Positions 25,551-39,087 are shown, counted from the first letter of the stretch. The stretch is DNA of 64,000 nt from Brugia malayi (GCF_000002995.4 NW_025062476.1:8492501-8556500); one strand, 5' to 3'. Notes: a model not told the origin generated them from the letters alone. Translations and numbers: made by a program.

Positions 25551-28500
25551 CTGTCATAAAAGGGTTTGAGAAAAGAAATTTGTTTTTGTTAACAGTTTTT
25601 GCTAAGTTAGGATTAGGACTTCAGAAATAGAAGAACAATTGATGTAGGTTTTCAAAAGAGAGAATTAAAATAAAATTCCTCGAATGGCAAAGACATCACT
25701 ACATATGGTAACTGATAATCCCACAAAGAATTTTCCCTAATTCTAGTCTAATGTTGCTTCAAACATTATAAGCATCTGAAGTCTTGAATAAGTGAAATCA
25801 AAAATTTAAGATTGAAAAAAATAACAGATCGATAGATCACTCAAGTTTTTTGACGGACTAATGTTTAGTACTAACTGTAGACATATGAGCATCATGAAGG
25901 TTTACTCAAACTAAAAAGAGCTCAATAGGTTAAAAAACTTGTCTGCTCCAGCTAATTCATAATTAACAACTAATAATTAGCAGGGTATAAGTTTTCGAGT
26001 AAAAAAAGTTCAAATATAAATTTTTAGTCTTCACTAAATGAAAGTGGAAGCATAATATTAAAACTGACAAACATCGGGTAACTAAATAGGTAAAGCGGAT
26101 TTCTAAAAAAATCATGCAAATTAAACAATTGATTAAACGGCTTCTTTTAATCATTTCTCGTCACTAAAATTGTAGGCAAATAGAAATGATTCGAGTTTAT
26201 TTTTGCAAGAACAATTTAAGATATGCACGAGAGGGTTAGAAAGCTAAGAGAGATAAAAATGGGTCACTAAAAGTTTATACAATAATAGGTAGAATGCAAA
26301 TGACAATTTTAGAGAAGTAATTATGGTTAGAATGATCAATTCTTTAATACTTGTCTACCTAGCTTCATTGATAGTATCAACAGAACTGCAATAATCAGTT
26401 ATATGCTTTGGTGAGATTTTAGAATAATATTCAAAGCGCCCACAACAAACTAATTAGAATTTCTTTTTCTCTCTAACATTAACAACGACTTTGTTGTAAT
26501 TTATTTATTGAAAAAAAGATAACCACACAGATGTCAGTACTACAAAAACAATCTAAGCAAATCGAATCGGAGACTAAGGAAATCACATTTGCTATGAAAA
26601 TGAAGAAGTATGCTTGTTTGAAACAAATCCATGCAGATATAAGGAAAAATAATCAAATTCATGCGCAATTTCAATCTTCACTTCAAATTCTATCCAGGAT
26701 AAACAACATATGCCATAAATTCTTGCATCTAAGTGGTTGCTGAACCATCAATCACAATAAGTTCAATTTTTATTTTCATATTGTCCTCATTCTGCACATT
26801 TCAAAACAATCGCTGTTTAGATCGGAAGTAGAATTCTTTCATGAAAACATACCTCCAACAATGCCATTTAGAGATGTGCTTCAATATTCGCTCCATTTAT
26901 CATGTCAATTCTAAAAAGCTTTTGAGTGCGACAGTTCTTTAATTTGATCTATTTTCTACTGTGTGTGCATTTCCCTCTAGCAAATGCTTCCTAAATAAAT
27001 GTAGGAAATTCAAATTCTATAACGGCAGGAAGATAAATGTGAACGTTTTCTTTATCTGACCATAGCTTCCCGAAATTGCTTCACTGAGTCACAAAAGTTA
27101 GATTGCGGAGTGGCACGGAGTTATTTCATATCATAATTCTTTATTAAAATCAGATGAAAACAATGAATTTTGATATACATACACTTATAATAACTCGCCA
27201 AATAAAATTTCAAAAAAAAATTCGAAAACTAGAAATCTTAGGTTGAATTTCTAAGAACTGAAACAATGAAGTTAGGAAATTATGCGAGTCAAATTTGATA
27301 AGAAGGCTAGTAATGCTAAATGCAAAAACTTATACACATTACAACTAATTTAAATTTAATTTTCTTTTTTTATTACTAACTTAATTAGTTACTTCTCAAG
27401 TAGTAAAACCTCTGGCAGTAAGAATCGGTGATTTATCTTTAAAAATGATGAGATAAGATTCCTTCTCATCATGAAAATTAATTTAGTTGAATTTCCAATG
27501 TATTTCTAATGCACGGAAATCGCAATAATATTCAGTCTAATAAACAAAATAATATGAATATACAAAAGGAGACTAATCATTTCGAAAAAAAACCGGTGAC
27601 ATCCATGAAATCATAACAAGGAATGCTGTGAGGTACAACAGTGTGTTCAGAATAAGATATAACAAACTAGAAAAAATTCAGTTCAAATAACACAAGTTTG
27701 AATTGCAATGATAACGATAGAATCTTAAAGAAGAAAGGAAGAGCATAAAAAATAAATGTTGATGGAATAATCTTCTTCGGGTTTCATCTGCTACTTTGAC
27801 CTGATCAAACTAACCTAGCTTTCGAGTTTCATCCATGACATAACCTGTTAGAAAAGCCTTGTCTTATCTATCGAAACAGACTGAGAGAAGAAAAAGAAAG
27901 AGATTAGAGAGAATGGGAGAGAGGGAGAGAGTCCACCTTGTTTTCCCCTCATTATGATTAAACTAAAGAAATTGTGAGGATAAGGAAGAGAATTTCCACT
28001 GGGAGAGACTGATCGATGACACTTTTTATAGAGATGTTGTCAAAGAGAAGTGAAAATAGTGAAATACGAAAAACGAAAGGGAATGTTGTGACAATAACAA
28101 GAGTGTTCTGTTCATAATTCGTAGTTCATGAATCAAATCATAAGGAGGTCAGTGTAACAGCCGTGAATCCGTGAATTCAATAGACCGTCTTAGGCTTCTT
28201 AAGGTCGTCTAATATATTTTCGTCACTCTGACTTTGATTTTAACTATGAACTGTCAGTACATTCTGGGATGTCTCTTTGTACTTACCTGATAAAAAGAAG
28301 TCAAGTGTCGCCTAATCTTCTGGTTTCTCAGCTTTTGTTAACCTCATTCAACTTAGGAGCTGTAGTTACTGATCCGGTCAATTCCTATTCATTGTTTATG
28401 TTAAAAATAGCAAGTTTATCTATGTTACGCCGTCATCATGAAATAAAGATTTGTTGAAGATAAGAAACCTACAATTATTCAATGTTTGTGCTCCGAGTCA

Positions 28501-29623
28501 TTCCTCAATTTCTGCTCCAAAATCATCCTTTTCTCAATTTGCATGTATAGAAAGGTTGGAATTTTGCAGGATTTGCATTTAATTGCTATTTTGTATCAGT
28601 AACAAAACACATTGCTTATTTTGCTTTCATTCAATTGAATTCTGCAAATCTTCTCTTTTTCACCGAAATAGTAAGATTGCTCTTTGCAATGATTAATAAA
28701 TTTAAAGGTAAGAAAAATTGACGTAAATAGTTGCTGCGTCAAGCTCATACAGAATTGACGGTATTATTGAATTTTTTCTGCTTATCAATAAATCAGCAAC
28801 TTCAATTTTTTATTGGGAAAGAAACAAATAGATTAAATGACACCAACAAATCAGCAGATATTAAACCTGTGCTAAACAAATCTTTCTAAATAATATTGAC
28901 AAGAAGAAGTTAGCATATAATTATAACTATAAAATGAGAATTGGCAAATATCACCTATTTAACAGATATTTTAAGAATATCGGTTTTGCATTCGCATTTT
29001 TTGATCTTCTTGAATCTCTGACTTACATGTGATATTAAATAATACCAAATGAGTAATAATCCCATTACGTTTCTGCAAATTTCCGAATCTAACTGCGAAA
29101 GATATTGACTTTCTCAGGTGTGATATATAGTTCATTTCTTTCAAAATGATAAGATATTGGCATTGAGTTTCGTCGTTCTCTTCTGATGGTGACGCTGATA
29201 AGGTAACTGATAACATTTGAATTATTGAAATGTTACAACAGTGAATTCTTTGTGGTTTAAAAGTAAACGTGAAATATTAAGCGACTGCTACCACATAGTT
29301 ATCAGTACTTTATCAGCTTGAATTGTACAATACAGTTGAGCAGATTATTCGCCGAACTGTAATGCTACCTCAGGTATTCTGCTATCTTCAATTTTTGTTT
29401 TCTAAAGTATTACTTAAAAAACTATATGAAAAAAATTTCTCATCCTTGCAAGACTTTAAATTACCATTTGACCATAACACTGGCTGGGAGTTAGATGACT
29501 TTCAACTAATCAGTCAAAATCATCCTCTAGAAAGACAAAAAATCAGAAACTCCGACCAGAGATAGGAGATCATGCAATATGACAGTCACCAAATTTTCCT
29601 GTGAGAGAAAGGAGCTCCGTTTG
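25551..29623. other. Gene-poor interval
   Basis: No gene with splice or family support apart from the weak candidate listed at 26531-26743. A purine-rich GAGA-type stretch sits around 27890-27935. Other open frames of 60-100 codons look like chance frames in AT-rich DNA. Confidence 0.4.
26531..26743 (+). CDS. Small candidate ORF, 70 aa, unknown
   Basis: An ATG-initiated frame starts immediately after an ACACAG acceptor-like site, as trans-spliced nematode genes often do, and ends in TGA. The product is polar and helix-prone (KQIESETKEITFAMKMKKYA, LQILSRINNICHKFLHL), with no signal peptide or known motif. The length is within what chance can give in this DNA, so confidence is low. Confidence 0.25.
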   Translation: MSVLQKQSKQIESETKEITFAMKMKKYACLKQIHADIRKNNQIHAQFQSSLQILSRINNICHKFLHLSGC

Positions 29624-29911
29624 TTATACATTCATTTATCGCACATAGGTTGTAAGTTCAATTCCCGACTCTTTTGCAAATTCAATAGGATAGAACATGC
29701 ATGTACTTTTGATATTAGTAAAAATCTTTGTAATCCCTCAAGTTATATGAAAAATAAACATTGCTTCAAGCGATATTACACGTTGCGCTCTGATTCAATT
29801 TGGAAGTTTTATTTCCTTCAATCGTTCCTTCAAATTTTCACATTCACATAGCAGGTATTTAGCTAATTTGGCTATTAATAATGCGAAGAGATATCGTAAT
29901 AGCTTGGAAAA
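29624..29911 (+). repeat. Dispersed 288-bp repeat, copy A
   Basis: This segment reappears in reverse complement at 47184-47471. I compared the two by eye: they have the same length with no gap and a single base difference that I could see (at about 29714, A here and G in the other copy). Similarity stops abruptly on both sides. Near the left end is GGTTGTAAGTTCAATTCC, which resembles a tRNA T-arm or Pol III B box, so a SINE-like fragment is one possibility. The open frames that cross it are not genes. Confidence 0.85.
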
Positions 29912-31442
29912 GGGAAAAGAAATGTTGTTTATTTTGTTATTTACATTTGATTATAACTTCAAAAGAATTTGCCTACAAAAAGATTAATATTGAATTTTAA
30001 GAATTTTTTAAATGTCTAAAAGTCCATTTAAAAGTAAAATATTTTCATACCATAAAGAAAATGCTTATTAACGGCATTTGTTAATGATATTATCACCACT
30101 GCAACATACTTTAATTTCCATTGCATGTGATTACCAATGAATCAATTCATAATTATTATCAGCATGTTTATTATATGCTTGTGCTATATTCTTTATTTGA
30201 TTTATGATTATTACTAGCTTATGTACTGCACTAATAGCTGTATTTCCATCCACCTATCTATACAGCTATTTTTTCTTTCATTTCTTGTGCGCTTAAGGCT
30301 ACTTTTAGAATATCTATTTAAATTTGGAGAGTGAAAGAAAGACAGTGATTGGAGATGGGATCAGTTAATGGTGAAAAAATGAGGCACTACCGGGTACCGT
30401 CGGCCATCAGTGCTTCGACCATTTGTGTATTCCCAGTGAGATGCGAAGGTGATCGCTCTATCCAAACTTTATCATCGAGCTTTTTCTTTTGCAAAGAAGT
30501 AATCTCGAATATATTCATCGTAAGATATGATTTTCGATAAAACACTAAGCAACACTTCATTACATTATGGTCATTACCATTCGTATCACAACTACTAGAC
30601 AAATATGTTTTATGTTGAATGCAGTTCCAATCTAATTCATCACTGTTATTTCAATTCCAACATTACAAGACATAAATGGTTCTGCATTTGCTTAGCCTCA
30701 ACTGCTTTGCTAAAATTGTTGTCAGATTACGCTTAGCTTAAAACTGTGTCAGATTAAATTATGCATTATGAAGCTGTGGTCCCATCTTGACTTTCTAATA
30801 ACAAATTAATCCTAATTTATACAGCTACACCGGATTTTTTGACTGTCTGTTTCGGTATCGAAAATTTGAACAAGTTTTAAGAGAATTTCTAGAAAAATGA
30901 TCTTCTTATTAATAATCCGAAGCGGTCTTTTTATTTCCATTGATGAAAATAAAGATCGCATTCTTTCACTAATTTCCTAAAAAATATCAGATTGACTTGA
31001 TGTCCATCTGTTTACTTCATTTAATTAACTGACTGTCACCTCCTAATAACGTTTTTTCAATACACGCTAAAATTTTCGCAAACTGAAAAAATGAAAATGA
31101 TTAAGGTATTTGTGATGGTCATCAGCCCAAAGGTCAAGGTGCAGAAGTACATTAGATAGGTCAAGATTTCCCAACTATCTCCAGTGTTGCTTGCTTTTCA
31201 TGGTAGTTAAATCGGATTAATCGAAGAAATTACTAACTATCGAATCGATGCGAACAGGCACTATAGATTGTTTTTTTTATGATGACAAATGGTGAGCCCC
31301 GCACATAAAATAATGCTTCTTCTAGGCGAAGCGCCATTGCCTTCGCTCGGGGGGATGGCAAGAAGGGGTACACTTCCCAATGCTGTTCTTCAAAACCAGT
31401 GCAACAATTTCTTTTTCTTTCTCTTTTTTCAAAAAGTACTGA
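29912..31442. other. Interval without a supported gene
   Basis: A minus-strand stretch at about 30518-30398 (ATG ... ERSPSHLTGNTQMVEALMAD, then a GTACCC donor) has less AT-biased codon content than its surroundings and may be a single exon, but no partner exon was found. The rest shows nothing recognisable. Confidence 0.35.
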
Positions 31443-31518
31443 ACACACACACACACACACACATACACATACACACATGCATATATATAATAATACACGC
31501 ACACACAGCTTTGAGCTT
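31443..31518. repeat. CA/TG dinucleotide microsatellite with AT interruption
   Basis: A run of CA repeats followed by CATACA variants, a short AT tract and another CA run. It accounts for the Cys-Val runs in reverse-strand open frames here. Confidence 0.9.
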
Positions 31519-31733
31519 TGAAGAAAGCGTATTCCATTCACCGACATTCTTTTTTTTAAAAAATTTTTAGGCCCCTTTCTCATTCGACGGTGAGGCTCTC
31601 CGACTGAGAGACAAAGAATGGTGTAATGAACAATATAAATGAGAGAGAGAGAAAGAGATGAAAGGCACTTCGACTCTCTGAGAGAACAGAAAACTTTGGT
31701 GCTGGGGTTTTTTTCAAGTTTAAAAGAGGGATG

Positions 31734-31741
31734 TATAAAAG
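31734..31741 (+). promoter_or_regulatory. TATA box of a candidate promoter
   Basis: TATAAAAG stands just upstream of a purine-rich then GC-rich stretch. The following 270 or so bases lack any plus-strand ATG and end in a GTATGT donor at 32008-32013, which together look like a promoter with a non-coding first exon. I infer that it serves the mab-10 gene downstream, but no sequence links them directly. Confidence 0.4.
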
Positions 31742-31764
31742 AGAGGAGGGGAGAGGGTCGGGGT

Positions 31765-32007
31765 TGAAGCGGTAGACGAGGGGGTAGGCAGCTCGTTGCT
31801 GGGTTACCGTCCGGACCGGCCGTCTCCATCCGCTATCGCCTCTCTCACTCTCCATTTTCCACTTTTTTTGAGAATTCCCCACCCAACTAGCGAAGTGCCA
31901 CCAGTACCCCCAATCATCGCTCTCTCTCCCATCATTGATCTCAAGCGACCAGCCGATCCGACAACCCGACTCACACTGATCGAGGAACCCCCACAACTCT
32001 CCGGGTA
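31765..32007 (+). other. GC-rich, ATG-free candidate leader exon
   Basis: The segment is clearly richer in G and C than the rest of the window and has no ATG on the plus strand until the GTATGT donor-like site that follows it. It is open in more than one frame on both strands, which the base composition alone explains, so I do not call it coding. A 5' UTR exon spliced to a distant coding exon is the simplest reading. It could instead be a CpG-like promoter without an exon. Confidence 0.35.
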
Positions 32008-32013
32008 TGTCAC

Positions 32014-35000
32014 CGATCAACGAGTGACGATGACTGTCGTCCTTACCGACAAAGTCACTTTTTTTCATGTTCCCACTTTAGAAAATGTCGGATTTCTTTG
32101 CTTGTATAAATAAGAAAATATGGAAAAAGATGGATGCAGTTTGTACCCTGTCACAGCGGTAGGTGCCAGCCTCGTTGTCTCGTTTCTGTCCACTTTCACA
32201 GTAAATGAATTGTGGCCAAGGAAAGTAAAGAAAGAAATTGCATGAAAATTACAACCATCTTGTTTGTATTTCTTAATGTTTCCTCTCATGTCAACAGCTT
32301 TCTTACTACAAAAGAATATGGACACAGTAGTATTTCGACAGTGTCACATATCTTTCATTTTATTCTAACTAAAAAATACATGAATTGGGAAAACCAGAAA
32401 AAAACTAGCTTTTTGTAAGCAATTAAAATAGCTTAAATCAGCACAGTGCTCTTCCCTCATACTGTCACTCCAATTCCACATTGAACTTCGTTTCATCCCT
32501 ATTCACCTTCTAACCGATCAATGGGTTTAATAGCTGTCGAATTTTGCTCACTTTAATCCTATTTCTAGACCATTTCAAATCAATTGCTCATATTAAAAAT
32601 ATGTTTAACTTTGAATGACGAATTTAGATCACAGCTCAACTATCATTATACGAAAAGAATCTGAAGGAAATTTTCAGGGAAAACACCAACTTTCAGCTGA
32701 AACGGTAAAAATTTTTTTTGCAATGTAAAGCAACAATCTTAAGTAGTAACTTCGAGTGTATAGGCATTACTGTCGCTAGTGTATTTCTTCAAACCCTTCT
32801 GTTTCAACTCTACCGATTTCGAAATATTTATTTTTGATCAGTATGAAATCAGCAATGAATTGACGAGACAGGAGACACTGACCCAAAAAAAATCTAGGAA
32901 ATACAAAGCTGTCCGGTAGCAATTGATGATAGCTCTGCATCAGATTCATTTTTTTTTTTTTGTTTTTTGTTTTTTTTTTTCATTTTCATTAAGTTTCCGG
33001 GATAACACTTCCCGCTTCATAATGCAACTAAGGATGTTGTAAGCATTATCCGGAGAGGAAGGACCAGAAATTATGATTTTGAGGGAAATGGAGCATTTGT
33101 TTCTTGCAAAAGCAAATAAATTGGGTGATACGGAAGTATATCTTTTTTCTATTCTGTAGGACGTTGTTTTTTTTTTTTTCCTTGAAATTATCGTCAGTTG
33201 AAATTTCCAGGAGATTTATAGTCATGCAGTCTTTATTTTCGTCGTATTCATGTTTTGGCGGGGTTGAGAGGAAATTTTTTGAGAGGAGTCCTTTTATAAT
33301 TGTGGAATATCTAGAATATATTGCTATAGAGCTTCCTTTTTTGCGCAATGATTTTGTTTTGTCGTCTTTTAATTTAGAATTGGAATGTAGATACTTTCCT
33401 CAACGATCTTCTAATAATATTTTTAAACAAAATTATCAGCTTAACTAGGAAATTAAATGAGTCTTGAAAGAAAGTTTCAACTCCAATAGTAAGAATCAGT
33501 TTAAATGCTTAATTAATATTTTCCTTCCATCAGTAATCTCTGTCTTTTGGTGACCTCTTCAATTTAACAACGATTCGAGTCGGTGCTTTTCTTAGTTTTA
33601 AAATTAAACTGAACGAAATTCTGTAGCTTGAGATTTAGAAATTTCATTCCATTAAATTATGGCAAAGAAAACATCCGTTGCTCATTTATTCAGTGATTGA
33701 CTTGGATGATTATTTTTGTCCGATATCATAAGTTTCAACAACAACTGGGTGGTTCGTGGAATGGATTACAATTAATTCATCACAACTTCAGCTCATCATT
33801 CATTGGATCGATAACTAGATAAACACTTGCATGTCATGCTTTTGAACTGGATAGGCTATTTTGTTCGGACTAGTAATAAGATTATTTTTTCCTTCCAATA
33901 CTCAAAACGAAAGCCTTTTTTTCATATTGCAGCAGCTTCTGAAAAATATGAGAATTTGCTTTGGTACCATGCATATTTAAAAACGATTACACTTATGAGA
34001 AAGGTCAGGCGACGAAATATTTTTGGGAAGGAGAAAGTCACCATTAGATGATCATTTCTCCAAAATCCTACATTTTGTCATCTTCATTTTTCCCTTCATT
34101 TTTTTCAACGACGTAAATTCTATAATATATTATGCCGAACTTCACATGGCATTAAAAGGAAGATTTTTTGGAACATACGCAGACTGAAATGAAGGTATGA
34201 AAATTTAGAAACTATCATATTGAGTATCGGTTTTCTTAAAAGCATAAAAATTTTAGGTATTATCATATTATAGAATTTATGTTGTTAAAGAGAAATGACG
34301 GAAAGTGAAGAAGTTCAACGGTCCGCAATTGCTAATTGCAGTTCTGATCTAGATTTTCATTTTGCCTGAGAATTTACTAAAAGCGATGTTTTTATAAAAA
34401 GCAAAATCTGGGTCAAAGCTAAAATTGTTGTCATTCCAAACAAAAAACTATTGTTATAGAGGAGACGAAATATGCGGATGTATAGAAGGGCAGAGAAACA
34501 AATGGACATGTAAACCATCAACCTCACATCACACAGGCATTTCTCATCTTCCTTTAGTCTTTCCTCTAACAATAAATTTTACTGCCTCTTTAAATGGCAC
34601 TGATAGCGTCGCATTTGATTCACCGTATTTTGATATGATATGATATGCTGTCTAATTGGACTATTTTATTGTTATGGTTTCTAATCATCAATTAGACTAA
34701 TTATTGTACTTAGGAGTACTCTCATACTATCTCATTTGATTTCAGCTACGTGTTTTCAGAAAGATTCAGTTTATCCGTCAGTATTAGTCCAAATTTCTCG
34801 TCTAAAGCTTGTTCCATTGTTCCACATATTTAATTCGTCAGCCAATATCGCTTTAGAAAGCAATTGTTGCTACTCTGCCGATGCATCCACACCTTTTTTC
34901 TCGAAATTGATCGCCGACATCATTGCCATCGCTCCTATCGGTTTTTTTGTTGAACCCGGTTTTTTGTATCTCACGGGACCATACGGGTATAGTTGGTAGT

Positions 35001-38000
35001 GTTGGTGAAGGTAGTTTTTATGTTGGTGGTGACGGTGCCTGTTGGCAAATGTCCTCTCTCGTTTCTTCCATCCTTTTCAATGGTATTATTACTTGGTGTA
35101 AGGCAGTACCAACCAAACCAACATAAAAAAAGTCACCCTGGTTTCAGTATTGGTCGTTTTGTTGTAGCAGTGGAAGGTAGATGAAGAAGGGAAAGAATAG
35201 AAACGATGGATTCACGGTGCTTATCTTTACTCACTCTCGTCTTCTATTCATATCATATCTTTTCTTTCCTAACTTTATTATTACTATAATCATCACTACT
35301 TATACTAGTGCTACCATTAGAGTGGAATGAATATCAGAAAATTAGATGACATTTTATAATGATGAGAAAAACAATTTTTTCCTTTTCTATTTCAAGAATA
35401 GCGAAGAAGCTGTTGTTGATACTATCAGGAAGGGAAGCTTTATGTTCAGTCAAGAAATTTATTTTATGTTTTTCATTTAATCTCATTTATGTAACCACAG
35501 AATCAACAAGAGTTTAATGATAACTTTATGTTTCCTTTGTTTATTTTTGGATAAGCAAACAAGAAATAAAGGAAACTGTTATCTTGTGATGATTAGGGAA
35601 AATCAATTAACTTTGGCACTGGGAAATTAGTATGGGAAGACTCTAATTCACAGAACCTGATTTTTCTACATTTTCAAAATAATTGTGAGGGAAATTGATT
35701 ATACACATAAGGCATAGTAGAATAGTAATGGAGAGAAATTTCGTCTGTAGAAGTTGATATTCATCTGATCTTTCAATAAGTATTGAAGGGTCAGTAATCA
35801 ACCACTGTTGTTTTTCGTCGTTGATACTGATAACAGTTTCATCCTATCATATGAATGGATAAAGAAATAGAGATGAAATCGAATGGCGCTTCACACAACA
35901 TGTTATTTTCAAAATGCATTGGCGTGAATATTCAAATATGAGCCTAGTGGCAGCCTACGATGTTAAATGATGAGATGGGACGTGTAGAGGACATCTGCTG
36001 AAACAGTTACCAAAACAACCCTTATTTAAAGGTTGATCAGGAATTTTATCACTTTCCTAGTTTTATCACTTTTCATTAAGAATACCCGGAAATACCAAGG
36101 CAGATCATAATTAGAATTAAGTAATTTTAATATGATAAGGATATCCGGAAATATCAAATCAGATGGTGATTGGAATAAGTAATTTTAATGTTTAGCGTAA
36201 AATTAGATGTACCACCACGTGGTCTAACGTCCTTTCTAACTTGTAGCTCATTCAGTTATTATCTTAAAAATATGATTAAATTCAGATTTCAGAATTGCCA
36301 GAGATGCACGATGCACAGTGCAACATGTTTTATCCAGGTTATTACTAGACAGTCAACCATGAATATGTAATAGCAAGGTAGCATCAAAGCAAAGTCATTT
36401 GCTAGCTGATGATAACCAGGTTACATAATATGTCTCAGTCAACAGTTACTGAAGGTACAGTAACGACGGAGATTTTCAGAAGTGATTTTAGCTATTTTAG
36501 GGAAGTGGAAGAACGCGTGTCTTATGAATTGCTTCGAAATAACTGGTTTTTGTTGCTCAAAGAACATTACTCATGGAAATTGTTGGGGAATGAAAGATTG
36601 AAGAGGGCAGAGCAGAAAGAGAAAATTCTTAACTGGAAGGTTGTAAATATGATCCCTCATAAAGAAAGGGAAAGAGAGAAAAAAAAGAGAAAGAAGGAGA
36701 GCTTGTACCATAGTACCATAATACTTTGCTTACGGAAAATGACAATTGAAGGTGTTTTCGACTCTTTTTTTTTGAAAGTTCTTGAAAATCAGATCTGTCA
36801 GTATTCAACATTCCAAATTACTTTCCTCGATCTTATTCTATGGTTTCTTGCTATTTAGCGGAAAGATGCATAATATTTTTTGAATGTTTATCACAGAAAT
36901 GGGACAACTAGATAAGGGAAGGCGTTATTTTGTGATAGCAGCATAAAATGATTTCATTAAGTAATTATGTTAAACAAATCAACGTTGTCTTCCACTAAAC
37001 GACAAAAATAGAAGTTAGAAATTATTGGATTTGCATTTGGAAAAGGAATCGATAAAGACAATTATACTGGTTTTTCGTTTCCAGAAAATTTAACACTTTC
37101 AGCCGCCCTATTGTAGCATGGACAGTATATATCGTCATCCTCAATTTAAATGTTTTAAGATTGGTCGAGTTTATTGCAAAAGTTTCTAATGGATATGTAT
37201 TCGATGTGATGATATGAACTGTACTTTTGTTGAATATAACAAAAAAGAGAATAGCATTTGTAATTTGAAAAACCGAAAAATGTTGCATAAGAGATTCCCA
37301 AATAATTTTTGAAAAAATAGATAGGAAAAGGTGTTTTGCTCAGATGTAGGTCCAAAATTTTCTATGTCTTTCTTGAATAGAAAAAAGCTTTCATTTGTAG
37401 TAAATTTATTATCATATATATCTTAGAGTGATTTATTTGTTTAACGAATGCATCTTCAATAAGACATCATTTGACCAAGTTTTTCATTTTTTTTTTCTTT
37501 TGCACCTCATTATGAATGCAAATTCAGGAACAAACTTTTTCTAATACTCAGAAAACCCGCATTATGTGATGTCAAATATTTTATTCAACGATTATCGTTC
37601 ACTATTGGAAAATGTCTTTCATTGGTATCGGATCATAATTTAAATATTGCCTGTATATTCATAGGGAAGCACTGTAAGTAAGATATTAATTACGCTGTTA
37701 ATTTTTAGAAGATTAAAAAAATTTGTATCAGCGTTAGTCAGCACTTATTTGAAATGGAATTAGTTCCCAGTAGAAGACAAATTTTAATTTTTAATACCAT
37801 TAACGATTTTAGTTGTCGCTTATCAGTAGAGTTATTATTTTTATTTGGGAAATATTATTTTGCATCCAATGAAATAATTTTGCCTTCTTTAAAGATTTCT
37901 TTCTTCCCTCAGTTGTCACCAGTAAATTCGTTTTTTATTGCCATTTTGAAGTATGTGCTTCGATGCACCCATCTACAGTGCTTAAACATAGACGAGAAAG

Positions 38001-39018
38001 AACTGGATGATATGGTGGTGATCTATTCGGTGACTATTTAATGCTTTTTTCAATTCTAATTTTTTTTCTTTTTTCATTTCAAGTGCTAATTGTGAGATGA
38101 TACTTTGTTCTTCGTTTTCTTTCTTAATTCCTTTCAGCAAAATTTTTCCACTTAAATTAAAAAATCGCTTCTTTTTAAGGTTACAATGTTTCATTCAGTG
38201 ACAGGTGTTATCTTACTCAGTGAATTATTTTAATAAGCTTCATTATTCATAAAGAATCTTCATCCATTACTGTTTTAATGACTTTCACAGATTGCAGCCC
38301 TCGAAATTCAAAAAAAAAAGGGAAAAAAGGAAAGAAATAAGATTTTTGCTAATGAAAGATTATTTGTCAGTAGACACACAAAACGCTCTGCAAGCAAGCG
38401 GACGTTCTTCCTGCCATAAGATCATAAAAAGAGCCAATTTGTCCGGAGGCACAATTGGGATGTTCTCGATAGTACTTTCGACTCTTCGCCATAGAATTTC
38501 TTATGCTAGAATTAATCCAAGGAAGAACAATAAAAAGAAAATAAAAAACTCTTAACTCTCCCTATCAGTTTCTCTGCTGCCTTTTGTTCGAAATATCGGA
38601 GTGGTGAAGACCACCCAATGTGTTATTTCAAACTGATGGCAAAGATACTCTCCAGTTTTTTGTAGCATCAATGAGTCATACAACTTAATGATTTTTTCAG
38701 TTGCTACCATTCTCAAAAAGGTAAATTACAAAAGAGTGATTAGAAGCAACACGTTGTTTTCTTTTTCTCCAAAACTTTTTATTTTTGTTTTTGTAAATAA
38801 TCGTTCTATGCTTGAAGAATATTTCTACATGTCTGTAATAAAGTTCGGAGAAATTATGCATCTCATTTCTTTCTTTTTTGCAGGTTTTTATGTAACCAAA
38901 TCAACCCCGGACGCTATCAGATAGTGTTCTCGGGGCGTAGACCAGCAACAGGTACAAAAGTAAAAGATTCGTCCGTTGTAATCGGTCTCTATTCCAAATA
39001 TAATTTATATAGCATCGA
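32014..39018. other. Long interval, probably a first intron of mab-10
   Basis: No independent gene is supported. If the GC-rich segment at 31.8-32.0 kb is the leader of mab-10, this is its first intron. A 62-base stretch at 38884-38945 after TTTTTTGCAG is open in one phase (NQINPGRYQIVFSGRRPATG) and ends at a GTACAA donor; it could be an extra exon, but its exit phase does not match the next certain exon. A somewhat GC-richer patch spans about 34860-35180 without recognisable coding content. Confidence 0.35.
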
Positions 39019-39087
39019 ATGCATTATTTGTGTGCAAAGCACCGGAGCAACTATTATCAGGGTCAATCCAACACCAGAGCTGATCTC
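39019..39087 (+). CDS. mab-10: Candidate first coding exon of mab-10
   Basis: An ATG frame of 23 codons (MHYLCAKHRSNYYQGQSNTR and three more) ends at a GTAACT donor in phase 0, as the acceptor at 39368-39369 requires. The sequence has no family support because NAB N-termini before NCD1 vary, so this rests only on phase and position. Confidence 0.3.

Noticed and set aside
29620..29660. Possible tRNA gene suggested by a T-arm-like sequence
   Set aside because: No acceptor stem, D arm or anticodon arm could be laid out upstream; the motif sits at the edge of a dispersed repeat.
29579..29851. 90-codon plus-strand frame
   Set aside because: Most of it lies in the 288-bp dispersed repeat, so it is repeat sequence and not a gene.
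31233..31829. 198-codon minus-strand open frame
   Set aside because: It runs through the CA microsatellite (giving a Cys-Val run) and the GC-rich candidate promoter. The length is explained by base composition and repeat, not by a protein family.
31580..32113. Overlapping long open frames on both strands in the GC-rich segment
   Set aside because: Several frames are open at once, none starts with a supported ATG and splices on, and the plus strand lacks ATG altogether. Treated as promoter and leader.
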